From positions 1 to 7,084 of the forward strand of contig JARIBR010000328.1 in assembly GCA_029258695.1 (NCBI GenBank): 7,084 bases of DNA, read 5' to 3'. The notes under the pieces are model-generated. The model made no database searches. It worked only from the letters and a program-made list of their open reading frames with translations, and was not told the DNA's origin. The position numbers were made by a program, and so were the translations under genes. The DNA comes from Quadrisphaera sp. (GTDB lineage Bacteria; Actinomycetota; Actinomycetes; Actinomycetales; Quadrisphaeraceae). Positions 6,828 to 7,084 of this stretch are shown one piece after another; position 1 is the stretch's first letter; each line of letters starts with the position of its first letter.

Positions 6828-6839
6828 CAGGTGGTCTCC
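6825..6839 (-). promoter_or_regulatory. pstC-pstA junction: overlapping stop/start and ribosome site
   Basis: On the minus strand the pstC stop TGA (6829-6827) shares its A with the pstA ATG (6827-6825). GGAGA (6839-6835), inside the end of pstC, sits seven bases before the ATG. The arrangement supports the pstA start and translational coupling of the two permease subunits, which are needed in equal amounts. Confidence 0.85.
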
Positions 6840-7084
6840 GAGAACTCGGCGCGCCGGCCCACGATGGCGCGGGCGGCGAGGTTGACGGCGAAGGTGACGA
6901 CGAAGAGCACCAGCCCGGTGGCGACGAGGACGTTGGTGCCGAGGCCGGTGGACTCCGGGAACTGCAGCGCGATGTTCGCGGCGATGGTGCCCGGGTTGGC
7001 CGAGCTGATGAGGTTCAGCGTCACCCCGCCGGAGGCGGAGAGCAGCAGCGCCACGGCCATCGTCTCCCCGAGGGCCCGGCCCAG
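6827..7084 (-). CDS. pstC: Phosphate ABC transporter permease PstC, C-terminal 85 residues (5' end outside window)
   Basis: PstC is the second channel subunit of the Pst importer. The frame is open to the right edge and begins with LGRALGETMAVALLLS, the end of the EAA coupling loop as found in PstC. The Met at 7060 is therefore internal and not the start. After it come a loop with SANPGTIAANIALQFPE, typical of PstC, and a last membrane helix (TNVLVATGLVLFVVTFAVNL). The protein ends in a short basic then acidic tail. The rest of pstC and probably pstS should lie just beyond the window, since the usual order is pstS-pstC-pstA-pstB. Confidence 0.96.
   Translation of the reverse strand: MGRALGETMAVALLLSASGGVTLNLISSANPGTIAANIALQFPESTGLGTNVLVATGLVLFVVTFAVNLAARAIVGRRAEFSETT

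Overview
The window is very GC-rich, uses G/C almost exclusively at third codon positions, and has several GTG starts and one leaderless-looking gene. It carries an EccC-type (type VII secretion) ATPase, which places it in the Actinomycetota. A Kineosporiaceae-like or related actinomycete is a guess, not something the sequence proves.

Layout from left to right. (1) The 3' end of an eccC-like gene on the plus strand, covering the last FtsK/SpoIIIE-type ATPase domain. A hairpin follows it. (2) A plus-strand gene for a soluble PAS-GGDEF-EAL protein. Its GGDEF half is degenerate (GGDTF, no I-site) and its EAL half keeps every catalytic motif, so it is most likely a c-di-GMP phosphodiesterase. (3) A short intergenic region with a 22-bp palindrome inside a promoter-like element, followed by a 46-codon small acidic protein that appears to be leaderless. 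(4) A second strong hairpin, then a plus-strand pair: a DUF47/PhoU-like protein and a polytopic membrane protein. The membrane protein sits where a PiT phosphate permease normally lies and resembles one in outline, but lacks the Asn/Asp signature residues. (5) Convergent with this pair, on the minus strand, the end of a pst operon in the order pstC (partial), pstA, pstB, encoding the high-affinity phosphate ABC transporter. The pstS and the rest of pstC would lie beyond the right edge.

How they fit together. The right-hand 60% of the window is a phosphate-uptake locus, with ABC-type Pst genes facing a DUF47 plus PiT-like pair end to end across a 15-bp gap. The left-hand part joins a secretion locus and a second-messenger enzyme to it with no visible functional link. 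The most unusual item is the PiT-like gene. Its protein contains no asparagine at all, so it cannot carry the PiT signature motifs, yet the frame is intact and tightly packed behind its DUF47 partner. That suggests a repurposed or regulatory permease homologue and not a normal phosphate carrier.

No tRNA, rRNA, CRISPR array, insertion sequence or integrase was seen. No stretch over 300 bases lacks a gene; the longest gap is the 144 bases between the eccC and EAL genes.
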